Assembly (NCBI GenBank): GCA_028688995.1
Contig: JAQTXB010000010.1
Span: 29,948 to 93,947, forward strand
DNA: 64,000 nt
Reading direction: 5' to 3'
Source of the DNA: Aliarcobacter sp.
GTDB lineage: Bacteria > Campylobacterota > Campylobacteria > Campylobacterales > Arcobacteraceae
Part shown: positions 25,748 to 34,089 of the stretch, in pieces
Numbering within the stretch: the first letter of the stretch is position 1
How the letters are laid out: each line of letters starts with the position of its first letter
The notes under the pieces: generated by a model
The model's input: the letters and a program-made list of their open reading frames with translations, nothing else
Told to the model about the DNA's origin: nothing
Database searches by the model: none
Position numbers and translations under genes: made by a program

Positions 25748-26614
25748 TTAATACAAATTTTTATTTACAAAATAGCAATTATCTAAAAATGAACTATCCA
25801 AAATATATAAAATCAAAATAATCATCAATACAAAAATTGTGATTCCTAAAATATAACCATTTTGTGAGAAACTTTTAAAAATATTTCTATCTTTAAACTT
25901 TTTTGTAATCAAAGATAGTTTGTTAAATTTGACCATTACATTTTCACAAGCAACTTCACAAAGTCCACACTGAATACATCTTATATCAAAACCTGCTTTT
26001 ATATCAAGGTCATCAATAGGACAGATTTTTACACATTTTTCACAACTTATACAACTCTTTTTATCAAAAAACTCAAAAGTTTGTTTTTTCTCTTGTGGCA
26101 AAATTGCACTCACAAAAAAATAAGGGCATAAAATAGAACAATACCACGCTCGAAATACTAAAAATATACTTGTAAATCCTGTTGTTAAAATTCCAACAAA
26201 AATTGAAGCTGTATCAAATTTTGTAAAATTTAAAAACAAATCAACAGCTGATGTAAAATATGAAATAGTTGAAAAGGCTAAAATAAAAGCAAATGACATA
26301 ATCGCAAAAAAAAGAACAAAAGGATTTTTTAGTTTCATAGCAATAATCGAAGCAAGAGAAGTTGGACAAAAATATCCACAAAAAAATCTTGATATAGTTA
26401 AATTTAATCCTACTAATAATCCAATAATTAGAGTAATTACAATATAAATCAACTGATGAGTTGAAGCTTCAAAAGCCATACATAAAAACTCAAATCTATG
26501 AAACTCAAAATTAAACATCAACAAATGAATATCATTGAAACTTAACCATGGAAATAGAATATACAAAAAAAAGGTAATCAATAAAGATGGAGCTAAAATC
26601 TGTTTTTTTGCCAT
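25748..26614 (-). CDS. CcoG/NapH-like membrane polyferredoxin
   Basis: A 288-residue membrane iron-sulfur protein. Several transmembrane helices carry the CGYFCPTS and CSILCPYF motifs typical of the CcoG/RdxA/NapH group. Two 4Fe-4S motifs follow (CISCEKCVKICP at about 189-200 and CIQCGLCEVACE), and there is one C-terminal hydrophobic helix. It could shuttle electrons across the membrane or help assemble a metalloenzyme. It overlaps the thioredoxin-like gene by 22 bases and is the last gene of the CydA-like/cytochrome operon, so it may serve that complex. Confidence 0.83.
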   Translation of the reverse strand: MAKKQILAPSLLITFFLYILFPWLSFNDIHLLMFNFEFHRFEFLCMAFEASTHQLIYIVITLIIGLLVGLNLTISRFFCGYFCPTSLASIIAMKLKNPFVLFFAIMSFAFILAFSTISYFTSAVDLFLNFTKFDTASIFVGILTTGFTSIFLVFRAWYCSILCPYFFVSAILPQEKKQTFEFFDKKSCISCEKCVKICPIDDLDIKAGFDIRCIQCGLCEVACENVMVKFNKLSLITKKFKDRNIFKSFSQNGYILGITIFVLMIILILYILDSSFLDNCYFVNKNLY

Positions 26615-27066
26615 AAGTCTATCCTTTGTTCTGGTGGTAAAGTACCATTTTCATATAAATTGTTTTTAAGATTATTTATCAATCTACTAATCAAATTTTC
26701 GTTAAAAGTGTGATATTTTTTTACAATTCCACCTTTCTTATCAAAAATCAAAATATAAGGTACACTCTTTGTCACTCCAAAATTTTTAGAATCATTAAGT
26801 GAAATAGAGCTTGTTTTTAGATTAGAAGTTTGTTTTATTGAAGTTGGAATATCTTCATCTACAAAAAGTAAAGTTATGAAAATCTCACTATTTTTTTCTC
26901 CTAAAGAGACTAAATAATCATTTGTCTTAATACAAACAGGACACCATGAAGTTACAAAAGCAACAATATTTATTTTATCTTTTTCTATATTTTCAAAAGA
27001 AAAAGAGGTAGCAAAAGCCACCTCTTTTAATATAAAAAATAGAAAAATTATCTTGACTATTTTCAT
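26593..27066 (-). CDS. Exported thioredoxin-like protein (CPVC)
   Basis: A 157-residue protein with a signal peptide (about 1-19) and a TlpA/thioredoxin fold whose redox site is WCPVC (about 41-45, VTSWCPVCIKT), with the cis-Pro region SVPYILIFDKKG. Proteins of this type reduce apocytochrome cysteines or deliver copper during cytochrome assembly. Its start overlaps the stop of the preceding cytochrome gene (ATGA), so it is probably made together with it. Confidence 0.82.
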   Translation of the reverse strand: MKIVKIIFLFFILKEVAFATSFSFENIEKDKINIVAFVTSWCPVCIKTNDYLVSLGEKNSEIFITLLFVDEDIPTSIKQTSNLKTSSISLNDSKNFGVTKSVPYILIFDKKGGIVKKYHTFNENLISRLINNLKNNLYENGTLPPEQRIDLWQKNRF

Positions 27067-28391
27067 TTATTTGTATCTTTTAAAGAAAGAATCCAATCTA
27101 CAAGTATTAAAGCTTCATCAGCTGTTACATCTTGAGCTGGCATTGGAATAACATCATATTTATTTACACTTCCGTATTGAATAGAGTGAATTAAAACATC
27201 TTTGTTTCTTTCTTTATTTGAAACTTCTAAATAAGAAGGTCCAACTAATTTAACATCTACACTATGACAAGCTAAACACCCTTTTGATTCAGCTAAAACT
27301 ACTGGATTTTTTAAATCCATTGCAGGTTTATTAGCTAATTCTTCTTTATATTTTTTATATTCTGCAATTGAAGCTGTCATAAACTCAGAAGTAGCTTGAG
27401 CTTGAAGAGCAAGTGGTTCTTCAAAAGATACAACTCTTACACCTTCTCTTGTTGTTGCCATTAAAAAAATTGAAACTACCACTAGAGCTATTGCTCTTAA
27501 AGCTGTTTGAGAAGTTACTACCTCATCATTAAATTTATTTAATACATATAAAAATGCAATAATTAAAAATATTGAAGATATAAATGGTAAATAAATAAAT
27601 CCTGTATGCATTAAAGCTTCACTAATTCTTGCTGTAAATACAAATGGTAATAAAGGCATTACAACTATATTTAAAGGAGTTGCAAGTAAAAACCATTTTT
27701 TACCTTGGCTAATTGCAATTTTTCCTACTTCAATCTCACCTTTTTTTACCCATCTAGCACCTATAAATATCATAACAACACCTGTTGCCATAAATGCTGT
27801 TAAAAAGAAATTTAAAAGTCTAAATCCAGTAACAGGAGTAAACATAATGTCCCAAATATTATTTATAGTTGCAAATAATTCTGGTTGCATATAAAGATTT
27901 GTCATTGACATAAATACAAAAGGTAAAGTAAAAAATGCCAATACAGCTGATAATCCAATTGCTATATGAAAACCTTTATGATTTTGTAAAGCATGCCATG
28001 AAAATTTATAAGCATAAGAAAGTAAAAAGGCAATGATATTTCCATAAATAATATGTAAAATATGTGGACTAACTTTCAAAATTGCAGTATAAAAAAATCC
28101 TGTAAAAAGTACAGAAATTACAAGTAAAGGAGCAACTCCCCATAAAGCACCCATATTTTCTGATACTGTTGTATAGTTTGTCATTCTATATGCAAACTTA
28201 TCATAATTTGAATCTTTTTTAAATACACCCATAATATTATAAATAACAGAAGCAGTTGAAGCACCAATTAACATATAAATAAAACAGATATGAACAACAA
28301 AAACTATAATTCCCAAAATACTAAAAAACTCTAAAGGAAGTCCTAAAGTTGGTGTAATTAATGGAATATCAAATGGTAATTTCCAATTCAT
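27063..28391 (-). CDS. CydA-like multi-pass protein with C-terminal cytochrome c domain (subunit 2)
   Basis: A 442-residue protein. About nine hydrophobic helices occupy 15-340; a soluble C-terminal segment (about 360-440) carries one heme c motif, CLACH, with MPAQDVT as a possible distal Met. The arrangement resembles the protein encoded immediately upstream, which has clearer cytochrome bd subunit I (CydA) character. The two are therefore probably paralogous subunits of one complex. The start overlaps the upstream stop by 4 bases (ATGA). The electron donor and terminal acceptor cannot be read from sequence; an oxidase or another respiratory role is possible. Confidence 0.7.
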   Translation of the reverse strand: MNWKLPFDIPLITPTLGLPLEFFSILGIIVFVVHICFIYMLIGASTASVIYNIMGVFKKDSNYDKFAYRMTNYTTVSENMGALWGVAPLLVISVLFTGFFYTAILKVSPHILHIIYGNIIAFLLSYAYKFSWHALQNHKGFHIAIGLSAVLAFFTLPFVFMSMTNLYMQPELFATINNIWDIMFTPVTGFRLLNFFLTAFMATGVVMIFIGARWVKKGEIEVGKIAISQGKKWFLLATPLNIVVMPLLPFVFTARISEALMHTGFIYLPFISSIFLIIAFLYVLNKFNDEVVTSQTALRAIALVVVSIFLMATTREGVRVVSFEEPLALQAQATSEFMTASIAEYKKYKEELANKPAMDLKNPVVLAESKGCLACHSVDVKLVGPSYLEVSNKERNKDVLIHSIQYGSVNKYDVIPMPAQDVTADEALILVDWILSLKDTNK

Positions 28392-29782
28392 TTTATAACT
28401 CCTTTAGTATTTAAAGATTTAATATAAGCTGCAAGTGCATCTTTTTCAGCTTCAGTTCCAACAAATGGAGGCATATATGGAGTTCCACCACCAGGAAGAT
28501 TATTTAATCTATTTCTAATAGCATCATGTGACCAACCTGTTGTTAAGAATTTAAGTCCATTAATTCCATTTTGGGTATGACAAATACGACACTCTATTTG
28601 GAAAATAGACTTCCCTACTTCTAAAATATTTGATTTGTCTTCATTTACTCGTTTTTTCTTTTCATCTAAAAAAACAGCATGTTCTAAAATACCAACTTTA
28701 TTCAAGTATGGAACATCTGTAACTCTAATTCCATTTGAATACATATAGTTATAAATTAAAAAAGGTTTTCGTATAAACTCTCTTACTCTTTCTTCATATC
28801 CCCAAAGAACTAAAAATCCTGCAACCATTAAACTAGCTGCTAAGTAAGGCATTCTTTTTGGAGAAAAATAAGCAATAATTGTTGTGATAATAATACTTCC
28901 ACCAATACCTATAGCAATTAGATACATTAAATCAAATCTATCTTCAAATGCTCTTGTCATAACTGCTGTTGGTATCATGGCAAGTGCTGCTGCTGGAATT
29001 TCTGTGTAATACCAATAACCAAAAATTGCACTAATTGGAACAGTTATCAGCATAATTCCTGCTAAAAATTTTACTAATCTTGCTTTTGCTTCCTTGTCTT
29101 CTTCATTTTTTGAAAAAGTTGCGATGATCCAAGTCCACATTATTGCAAGAGCTGCTGCAAAGGCAATTGATGTAAATGTTCTAAAGGCAAGTGAAGGCCA
29201 CCAAGTTGGATTAAATAAGGCATTGTTATAGTTTACATTTCCAGGATAAACTTCAGGGTCAACCCAAGGTTGTCCATCAAAATTTGGAGTAAGCATAAAT
29301 GCTAAAATAGCTGTAATAATAACCATAGTTAACCATGAAGAAATAGCATAATAAACACCAATTCTTATAGTCTTAGCTCTGCCTTGTGCAGTTTCTTGAT
29401 TTTTTTTCCAACTCATAAATAGTAAAAGTAAAAGTACAACTTCAAAGTTAAATACAATCCACTCTATAAACCATTTCCAGAAAAATACTCTAATAAGCCC
29501 ACCTATTGCATTTGGACTTAAAATATTGGCATGAATCCACATACCAACACCTGTTAATGCTCCAACTGATGTAGATACAATAAAGAAAACCATAACAACT
29601 TTAAATGTTAAGTTATATGCTGCCATATCGTTTTTCTTATTTGCCCACCAAGCCATTGCAGCTAATACAATTGATCCACCAACTGCTCCTCCATGAGATA
29701 CAAAAACATGAATAATTGCGTTTATAGCCATTAGCATTCTTTGACCTATAAAAGGCATCTCAAAAATGGGGTAATCAAACAT
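28388..29782 (-). CDS. CydA-like multi-pass protein with C-terminal cytochrome c domain (subunit 1)
   Basis: I start at ATG 29782 (MFDYPIFEMPF), with GGGAGG 8 bases upstream; the track uses a TTG two codons earlier. Multiple membrane helices include a CydA-like stretch (STSVGALTGVGMWIHANIL then FFWKWFIEWIVFNFEVVLLLL) comparable to the GxxTGxxxxFxxG region and following Glu-bearing helix of cytochrome bd subunit I. Candidate heme-ligand histidines appear at INAIIHVFVSHGG. The C-terminal 90 residues form a cytochrome c domain (CRICH, TPYMPPF). Fusion to cytochrome c suggests exchange of electrons with a c-type cytochrome rather than quinol. It is the first gene of a four-gene operon. Confidence 0.72.
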   Translation of the reverse strand: MFDYPIFEMPFIGQRMLMAINAIIHVFVSHGGAVGGSIVLAAMAWWANKKNDMAAYNLTFKVVMVFFIVSTSVGALTGVGMWIHANILSPNAIGGLIRVFFWKWFIEWIVFNFEVVLLLLLFMSWKKNQETAQGRAKTIRIGVYYAISSWLTMVIITAILAFMLTPNFDGQPWVDPEVYPGNVNYNNALFNPTWWPSLAFRTFTSIAFAAALAIMWTWIIATFSKNEEDKEAKARLVKFLAGIMLITVPISAIFGYWYYTEIPAAALAMIPTAVMTRAFEDRFDLMYLIAIGIGGSIIITTIIAYFSPKRMPYLAASLMVAGFLVLWGYEERVREFIRKPFLIYNYMYSNGIRVTDVPYLNKVGILEHAVFLDEKKKRVNEDKSNILEVGKSIFQIECRICHTQNGINGLKFLTTGWSHDAIRNRLNNLPGGGTPYMPPFVGTEAEKDALAAYIKSLNTKGVIK

Positions 29783-29890
29783 ACCCAAATCCTCCCTATA
29801 TTTTTATTTGCTTGTGCAGCTGCTATTTTAATGCTACTTTGTTAATTGTTCGTTTGTAATTTTTTATTATTTTAAGAAGGATAAAGAAGT

Positions 29891-30556
29891 TTATTTGATA
29901 TTTATTTTATAGCCATTTACTCGGCTTGAACTTATAATATCGTTACCTAAAAGTTGTCTAATCTTATGAATATGAAAACGAATTACTCCCATTTTAGAGT
30001 TGCTATTTGCAGGATATGCTCCTTTTTCTAAACTTTGTGTGGAAACATAATATCCTCTAAATTTTAATAAATAATCAAGTATTAATAAAGCTTTATCACC
30101 TAAAATTATTTCATCTTTATTTTGTAATACTTTTTTATTAAAAATTTCATATTTAGTATTTTCTTTTAAAACTATAGAATCTGTATATACTTTATATTGT
30201 CTTCGAATCAGAGCTTTTATTCTTAATACAATTTCATCTTCATCTATATTTCTAATTACACACTCATCACAACCTGATAAAAAAGAGGGTTTGATTATAT
30301 TTGGAATTGAAGCAATTACCATTTTCATTGTAATATCTTTATAATCATTTAAAAGTTGAATTAGTTGAAACCTTGGGAGTGATTTTTCATTAATATTTAT
30401 CAAATACAAATCATACAAATTATTATAAATACACTCCAAAAATTCACTGTTATTACAGCAAATATCCACATAAAAATCATTGTTTTTTAAAATTTCAATA
30501 ATTTGAGAGATTGAACTATCATTACTTTCTAAAACTAAAATTTTTACGGCTTTCAA
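29891..30556 (-). CDS. OmpR-type regulator with degenerate receiver
   Basis: I place the start at the TTG at 30556, since TTGGAG lies 6 bases before it; the track's upstream TTG is inside that ribosome-binding site. The 221-residue product has a receiver-like half and an OmpR winged helix (about 140-220, ILGDKALLILDYLLKFRGYYVSTQSLEKG). The expected phospho-acceptor is replaced (LYLININEKS, Asn54), and the acidic pocket near residue 10 is reduced to ESND. Classic phosphorylation control is unlikely. It lies about 110 bases upstream of the cytochrome operon on the same strand and is its most likely regulator. Confidence 0.75.
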   Translation of the reverse strand: MKAVKILVLESNDSSISQIIEILKNNDFYVDICCNNSEFLECIYNNLYDLYLININEKSLPRFQLIQLLNDYKDITMKMVIASIPNIIKPSFLSGCDECVIRNIDEDEIVLRIKALIRRQYKVYTDSIVLKENTKYEIFNKKVLQNKDEIILGDKALLILDYLLKFRGYYVSTQSLEKGAYPANSNSKMGVIRFHIHKIRQLLGNDIISSSRVNGYKINIK

Positions 30557-30656
30557 TGTTTTCTCCAATTTTATGGTAGAAGTATTTTAGAAAAAATCTA
30601 TTAATTATCTGTTAGTTAAACAAGATATAATTCCTAAATTTAATAAAAGATTTAAA

Positions 30657-31211
30657 ATGATAAAACAAGCACAAAAAAACAATATTTCAAATATTTCAAC
30701 TCTAATTTTAGATGCAATTCATAATATTGCAAATACCCTAACAGGTGAAAATGAAAAATCAAAAATATTAGAGATTTTAGATAAATATGTAAGTATGGAT
30801 ATAAATAGATTAAGTTACAAAAATATTTGGATTTACGAAATAGAAAATCAAACGGTGGGATTAATGCTAGCTTACAATTCAAATGAGATAAAAAAATTGG
30901 ATGAGCCAATTTTAGAACATCTAAAATCTAAAAATATTTTTCGAGACTCTTTTGATAAAGAGTGTTTTGAAAATGAGTTTTATATTGATACAGTTAGTGT
31001 TAATGAAAATTTTCAAGGACAAGGAATTGCAAAAGAGTTGTTTTCTTTTATTGAAAAAAAGGCTAAAGAGTTGGGATTTGAGAAAATCTCACTTTTAGTG
31101 GATTTAGAAAACCCAAAAGCTCTTGCTTTATATGAAAAAATAGGATTTCAAAAAAATACTATTTTAGAAGTATCAAACCATCAATATCATCACATGATAA
31201 AGATGCTTTGA
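30657..31211 (+). CDS. GNAT-family N-acetyltransferase
   Basis: A 184-residue protein with the GNAT acetyl-CoA site in VSVNENFQGQGIAKELFSF (about 119-137) and the typical following segment LLVDLENPKALALYEKIGFQ. The N-terminal 60 residues are helical. The substrate is unknown. It is convergent with the NicO-type gene, 7 bases apart. Confidence 0.85.
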   Translation: MIKQAQKNNISNISTLILDAIHNIANTLTGENEKSKILEILDKYVSMDINRLSYKNIWIYEIENQTVGLMLAYNSNEIKKLDEPILEHLKSKNIFRDSFDKECFENEFYIDTVSVNENFQGQGIAKELFSFIEKKAKELGFEKISLLVDLENPKALALYEKIGFQKNTILEVSNHQYHHMIKML

Positions 31212-31218
31212 TAAAAAA

Positions 31219-32682
31219 TTAGAATTTATTAGCATTTAAAAATAACAATAATCCCAAAACAAACATAAAAATTGGTGAAGCTATTTCCAAAATATTTACC
31301 AATTTTGTTGATTTTTGTGAGGCTTTATTTAAAGAAACTCCTAAAAATGAAGAGATAAAAATCACCAATGCCATTCCAAAACTAATACTAATACTTGCAA
31401 GTATAACTGCAAAATATGTTTTTAATAAAAAGGCATAAACAAAAAGTAAAACTGTTCCAGGACAAGGAATTATTCCAGCAGTTAGAAGAAAAATCAAATC
31501 TTGTTTTTTACTTCTTAAAGGAGTAATTACAGGTTTATTTGAAGCTGCTTTTACAAAATTCATATTAGATGAAACTGCTGTGAAATTTGCAGTTTTTAAA
31601 TCCACACTACAACAAACACATGATTTTTTGCTCAACTTTCTATACAAAATATAAACTGCAAGTAACATAATAATCAAAGCTGAAAAACTTGTAATATAAG
31701 AAACCGAATCTTGCATAAATCTATTTAACACACTTTGTAAAACAAATACTGAAAATAAAACTATAGTTAAAGCTCCAAGAATATGGACTAATGCCGTAGC
31801 AAGAGAGATTATTAAAGCTTGAAAAACAGAACTTTTTTGAGAACTAAAATATGAAAAAGCTAAAGCTTTTCCATGACCAGGTCCAAAAGCATGAATAACT
31901 CCATATAAAAAAGAAGCCATTAATAAAAAGAATAAGGCAGATTTATCTTCACCTTTTTGAATTGCTATTAAATATTTTTTTATATTTTGTGTGAATTTTT
32001 CTAAAATATTTTGAGTTTGTGTTTGAGTATTTACAGAAGTTTGAACTTGTTTTGGTTCTATTTTTTCTTCAATTTTTTCTATCTTAGCAGGAACATCTTC
32101 TTTTACACTATCTTCTTGCACACCTAAAGTTGGTGCATCAATCTTAAAACTAACATCATTAATATTTATTTTTTGTTCAATTTTGTAAGGTATATACATT
32201 AACTGTTTTTGAGGATTAAATACTATATCAAAATAGTTTTCATCATCTATTATTTTAATATATAAAATATTTTTATCATAAATTTTATAGTTTAAATCAA
32301 TATTATATTCAAAACTCAAAGTTGAGTTTTTATAACTCATTTTGTAATCTTTTACTTTGTAATTATCTGATTTTTCATTAATTTGTTTATCATATGAGAT
32401 TGTAGTAATATAGTTTTTTCGCTCTAAATAATCAACCAAATATGATTGAATAACAGCTAACTCTTTTTCATTAAAAGTTCCATCTAAATTTGTGTCATAA
32501 ATTTGTAATAACTCTTTTGTAAATTCATTTGCAAAAGTCCAATTTATTCGGATAGTTTTTATATACTCTTTGTCTGCTTTTATTTGGGTATCAACATGGG
32601 TTCGGGGAGTGTAAATAGCACATAAAGAACATCCAAAAAGGATGTCCTTTAAAATAAAAAATATTAAAAAATATTTTATCAT
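31219..32682 (-). CDS. DUF1007-NicO fusion metal transporter
   Basis: A 487-residue protein. A signal-like N-terminus ending near CSLC precedes a periplasmic DUF1007 domain (about 20-185), which contains an EF-hand-like loop (DTNLDGTFNEKEL). A low-complexity linker follows, then a NicO/RcnA-type transporter domain (about 240-487) with the signature HAFGPGHGKALAFSY and a Cys-rich loop (SCVCCSVD). NicO proteins move nickel or cobalt; the adjacent zinc-type binding protein suggests zinc here, which is inference. It overlaps that gene's stop by 4 bases (ATGA). Confidence 0.82.
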   Translation of the reverse strand: MIKYFLIFFILKDILFGCSLCAIYTPRTHVDTQIKADKEYIKTIRINWTFANEFTKELLQIYDTNLDGTFNEKELAVIQSYLVDYLERKNYITTISYDKQINEKSDNYKVKDYKMSYKNSTLSFEYNIDLNYKIYDKNILYIKIIDDENYFDIVFNPQKQLMYIPYKIEQKININDVSFKIDAPTLGVQEDSVKEDVPAKIEKIEEKIEPKQVQTSVNTQTQTQNILEKFTQNIKKYLIAIQKGEDKSALFFLLMASFLYGVIHAFGPGHGKALAFSYFSSQKSSVFQALIISLATALVHILGALTIVLFSVFVLQSVLNRFMQDSVSYITSFSALIIMLLAVYILYRKLSKKSCVCCSVDLKTANFTAVSSNMNFVKAASNKPVITPLRSKKQDLIFLLTAGIIPCPGTVLLFVYAFLLKTYFAVILASISISFGMALVIFISSFLGVSLNKASQKSTKLVNILEIASPIFMFVLGLLLFLNANKF

Positions 32683-33578
32683 TTATAACTGTTTGCAATT
32701 TGTTTAGCACTATTAAGAAGATTTTCGCTCCAGTTTTGTGCTAATGGGTCAATAGAAATTACAGTAGCTTGAATATTTTTTGAAATTGCTAAGGCACTTT
32801 TTTGTGAAAATTGAGGAGAACTAAAAATTATTTTTATATTATGTTTTTTTGCTTCATCCATTAACTCAACTAATTCAGCAGGTTTTGGCTCTTTTCCTTC
32901 AATCTCAATTGAAATCTCTTCTAAATTATATCTTTTTGCAAAATATCCCCAAGATGGATGAAATACCATAAATGCTTTTTCTTTATATGGTTCTAAAATT
33001 GTTTTAATATTTTCATCTAAAGCATCTATCTCTTTTAAGAACTCTTCATAATTCGTTTTATAAAAATCAGCATTCACTGAATCAACTTTTACCATTGTTT
33101 CATAAATATTTTTTGCTTGAATTTTTACTAAATTTGGGTCTAACCAAACATGTGGGTCTAAACCAGAATGGTCATGTTCTTCATGCTCATTTTCATGGTC
33201 ATGATTTTTTGCATCGCTATTTTTTTCATTTTCATCATGATGTTCATGTTTGGCCATTTCCATTTTCTCTATTCCATCTGTTGAATCAACAAACACTGTA
33301 TCTTTTGCACTTTGTTTAAATTTATCCAACCAAACTTGCTCAAACGAAACTCCCGTATAAAAATAAACTTTTGATGCAACTAAAGATTTCATTTGAGATG
33401 ATTTTGGCTCATAAGTATGAGGTGAAGCACCTGGTTTTACCATAACATTTATTTCATATTTGTCTTTTACTATTTTTTCAAGAAAATATTTTTGAGGCAA
33501 AATACTTACTGACAATTCTGGTTTTGATGCGTGTAAAAATGACATTATTGTTAAAAAAATAAATACAATTTTTTTCAA
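32679..33578 (-). CDS. znuA: ZnuA-like zinc-binding periplasmic protein
   Basis: A 299-residue cluster A-I metal-binding protein with a signal peptide (about 1-17). It shows the metal-ligand His region KPGASPHTYEPK, a His/Asp/Glu-rich loop typical of zinc binders (HEHHDENEKNSDAKNHDHEN), the conserved LDPHVWLDP, and VFHPSWGYFAKRY. The start is a TTG with AGGAG 7 bases upstream. No ZnuB or ZnuC is in the window; the coupled downstream gene is a NicO-type transporter instead. Two candidate operators lie in the gap to the divergent Fur-family gene. Confidence 0.88.
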   Translation of the reverse strand: MKKIVFIFLTIMSFLHASKPELSVSILPQKYFLEKIVKDKYEINVMVKPGASPHTYEPKSSQMKSLVASKVYFYTGVSFEQVWLDKFKQSAKDTVFVDSTDGIEKMEMAKHEHHDENEKNSDAKNHDHENEHEEHDHSGLDPHVWLDPNLVKIQAKNIYETMVKVDSVNADFYKTNYEEFLKEIDALDENIKTILEPYKEKAFMVFHPSWGYFAKRYNLEEISIEIEGKEPKPAELVELMDEAKKHNIKIIFSSPQFSQKSALAISKNIQATVISIDPLAQNWSENLLNSAKQIANSYK

Positions 33579-33602
33579 AATTAACTCCTATTTTTATTTC
33601 TC

Positions 33603-33663
33603 ATGCAACTTGGTTGCGTTTGTGGAATTCTAATTGATTTATACTTTAATGCAACTTAGTCGT
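33603..33663. promoter_or_regulatory. Two candidate Fur-family (Zur) operators
   Basis: ATGCAACTTGGTTGC (33603-33617) contains the perfect inverted repeat GCAAC-TTG-GTTGC. ATGCAACTTAGTCGT (33649-33663) repeats the first 9 bases exactly and 11 of the first 12. Both lie between the divergent znuA-like and Fur-family genes, one nearer each, as expected for metal-dependent repression of both directions. Confidence 0.6.
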
Positions 33664-33708
33664 AAAAGTAAAAAGTAAGTTTAAAATTAAATTGCTATAA
33701 TAAATACT

Positions 33709-34089
33709 ATGGATAAAATCACAAATTTAACAAACATTACAAATATCAAACTAACAAGTGCCAGAAAATCAATTTTGGAATTGTTAATTAACTCTAATAA
33801 ACCACTATCTTATGAAGATATGAAAGATAATATTTCTATGGATAAAGCAACTTTTTATAGAAATATAACCATTTTTGAAGAAGAAAATCTTATTAGTTCT
33901 TTTGAGTCAAATGATAAAAAAAGATATTTTGAAATCAAAAAAAATCAACATTCTCACTTCATTTGTTCATCTTGCTCAAAGATAGAGTGTATTCATCAAA
34001 AATTAGAATTTAATTTACCCGATTACAAAATTGAAAATATTATTATAAAAGGTATTTGTAAAAATTGTTTAATTAAGGAAAATATATGA
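33709..34089 (+). CDS. Fur-family metalloregulator, probably Zur
   Basis: A 126-residue Fur-family repressor. The N-terminal winged helix has ARKSILELLINSNKPLSYEDM and the recognition region MDKATFYRNITIFEEENLI. The metal/dimer domain has HSHFICSSCSKIECI and a second CKNC pair, giving the structural zinc site of two CxxC motifs. The divergent zinc-binding protein gene argues for zinc as corepressor; iron or another metal cannot be excluded. The stop overlaps the nhaA start by 4 bases. Confidence 0.82.
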   Translation: MDKITNLTNITNIKLTSARKSILELLINSNKPLSYEDMKDNISMDKATFYRNITIFEEENLISSFESNDKKRYFEIKKNQHSHFICSSCSKIECIHQKLEFNLPDYKIENIIIKGICKNCLIKENI

